NCBI GenBank assembly: GCA_963556145.1
Contig: OY744469.1
Span: 5,614,767 to 5,678,766 of the forward strand
Reading direction: 5' to 3'
DNA: 64,000 nucleotides
Origin: Hygrocybe punicea
Taxonomy: Eukaryota; Basidiomycota; Agaricomycetes; Agaricales; Hygrophoraceae
Shown here in pieces: positions 62,577 to 64,000 of the stretch; position 1 is the stretch's first letter, and each line of letters begins with the position of its first letter. Below the pieces are notes generated by a model that was not told where the DNA came from, searched no databases, and saw only the letters and a program-made list of their open reading frames with translations. The position numbers were made by a program, and so were the translations under genes.

Positions 62577-64000
62577 CTGGGACGTCTACGCTAAAGGGGG
62601 AGATAGCGACTACGCCAAAGCCAATCCTCACAATTTCCGCCCTGTTTTTGGGCCGGAACAATTGGCTTCGTCCCTCCGAGTGACTTCCCTCGAAGATGTA
62701 GTCCTTGGCGCCGGATTCACCATAGACATCGATTCCCTTCACTCCGATATCATCTCCGGACTACAGGTTGATCCTATTGCCTCCGGACATGTTTCCCGTA
62801 CCACCTCCGGCCCAGATCCTCGATGGTCTATCGACGATTTAGGTTTTCTATGCCTCGATAATCGTATCTATGTCCCCGATGTCAATGACCTACGACTCCG
62901 GATTTTGCGTTCCAAACATGATCATCCTACTGCAGGACACTTCGGGCAAAACAAGACTCTCGAAATCATCCGGCGGGATTACACCTGGCCCGGACTCCGG
63001 ACTTTTGTGCGTGATTACTGCAAGTCTTGCACAACCTGCGCGAGATCCAAAACCCCTCGGCATCGTCTGTACGGATTGCTTAAGCAGCTCCCTATTCCGG
63101 AGAAACCATGGAATTCAATTTCCATGGATTTCATCGAACAACTTCCGGACTCCGAAGGATTTACGGCCATCCTAGTTGTGGTTGACCGTCTTTCCAAGCA
63201 AGGGATCTTTATTCCAACTTAAGATACGATTACTTCCCCCCAACTCGCACATCTTTTCCTTATTCACGTTTTTTCTAAGCACGGAGTTCCTAGTCACGTC
63301 ACCTCCGATAGAGGCACAGAATTTGTTTCCCATTTTTTCCGGTCTCTCGGAAAGGCCCTCGACATGAAACTCCACTTTACCTCCGGTTATCATCCTGAAG
63401 GCGATGGCCAAACGGAACGCGTCAATCAAACCCTTGAGCAATATCTCCGCGTTTATTGCAATTATCAGCAAGATAATTGGTCGTCCCTCCTTCCTCTTGC
63501 GGAATTTGCTTACAACAACGCTCCAAACGCCACTACCGGAGTTTCTCCTTTCTTTGCCAATAAAGGTTACCACCCTAATCTTTCCGTTCACCCGGAGCGC
63601 GACCTCTCCTCCACCCACGCACGAAAATTCGCTGTGGACCTCGATGAGTTACATCAACAACTTCGACAAACCATCTCTGAGGCACAACAATGTTATCAAC
63701 ACTATGCGGACTTGAAGCACGCTCCGCCTCCGGACTTCAAGGTTTCAGATTCCGTCTACGTCAAAGCTGAGCATTTCCGGACTACTAGACCCTCCAAGAA
63801 ACTTTCTGAGAAGAACTTGGGGCCTTTTGAAGTTATTGCTAAGGCCGGTACTCACTCATATACCCTCCGTCTTCCGGAGGCTCTCCGCTCTGTTCACCCG
63901 GTCTATCATGTCTCTCAGCTTGAACCAGCGACTCCGAATACCATTCCTAACCATGTCCAACCTCTGCCTCCTCCGGTCGTTGTCGACGGAGAACCGGAGT
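62577..64000 (+). pseudogene. Gypsy pol: integrase (second part), runs off the window
   Basis: The same frame continues past the TGA. It has the HHCC zinc domain (HDHPTAGHFGQNKTLEII...YCKSCTTCARSK) and the integrase core: NSISMDFIEQLPDSEGF, VTSDRGTEFVSHFFRSLG and YHPEGDGQTERVNQTLEQYL, with Asp, Asp and Glu in place. The C-terminal GPY/F-like region (KKLSEKNLGPFEVIAKAG, ALRSVHPVYHVSQLEP) follows. TAA at 63220 (IFIPT-stop-DTIT) breaks the core. A chromodomain, if present, would lie beyond 64000. Confidence 0.86.

Larger units (their letters stand above)
58706..64000 (+). mobile_element. Ty3/gypsy LTR retrotransposon, 3' end beyond the window
   Basis: A 5' LTR beginning near 58706 (TGTCATATCCCATGCAGC) is followed by gag, then pol in the order protease, reverse transcriptase, RNase H, integrase, which defines Ty3/gypsy. 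The LTR 3' boundary lies before the gag ATG at 59309 but cannot be fixed without the other LTR. The sequence is rich in CCGGA/TCCGGAGT words. It interrupts the Tc1-like gene. Two pol stops and one catalytic change show that this copy is dead. Confidence 0.85.

Overview
This is a window of fungal nuclear DNA, almost certainly from a basidiomycete of the Agaricomycetes. The genes have many short introns (about 47-80 bp, GT...AG, with a few possible GC donors). The families present point the same way: a Plavaka (CACTA-type) transposase, a DUF6593 protein, an aryl-alcohol dehydrogenase, OTT_1508-like deaminases, basidiomycete hAT and Tc1 elements, a Helitron and a Ty3/gypsy element. No search was run. 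Family names rest on recognised motifs, and exon borders were read by eye.

Layout. 1-25,800 is a repeat-rich arm. It holds an ATP-grasp-like hypothetical gene (736-2419) followed by a 647-bp foldback element and a decayed copy of the gene's own 3' end. Next come a hAT transposase 3' half (about 3895-5224), two opposed fragments of one unknown gene family (5346-7083) and two opposed, broken OTT_1508-like deaminase genes (7567-11124 and 12122-14219). A Plavaka transposase (14454-19138) follows, split by a TA-flanked MITE. Then come a small non-autonomous LTR retroelement (20258-21986), a hAT-type MITE (22564-22935) and a second foldback element (23024-23657).

26,445-37,182 is a gene island of apparently intact host genes: aryl-alcohol dehydrogenase, Mediator subunit 27 and an Sds3-like protein (divergent pair sharing a 158-bp promoter), a 914-residue low-complexity protein, a coiled-coil hypothetical protein and a DUF6593 protein. 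None has an internal stop.

37,500 to the end is a second repeat block. A Helitron (about 38.9-47.4 kb) encodes Rep, helicase and a C-terminal USP-like peptidase domain. A 10,361-bp hAT-type element (47592-57952) is flanked by the 8-bp duplication CTACAGAT. It carries its own transposase on the minus strand, a captured fragment of the host fatty acid synthase beta gene, satellites, a solo LTR and a smaller hAT element. It sits in the left end of a Tc1-like element (57953-58705), whose other side is cut by a Ty3/gypsy retrotransposon that runs off the window.

Four elements share the terminal sequence TAGTGTTG and each has a perfect 8-bp target duplication, so they form one hAT-type group. In-frame TGA codons recur at sites where arginine CGA is expected in the Helitron, Plavaka, Tc1, gypsy and possibly the deaminase copies. 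That fits C-to-T decay of methylated CpG in repeated DNA. The unique genes use TGA as a normal stop.
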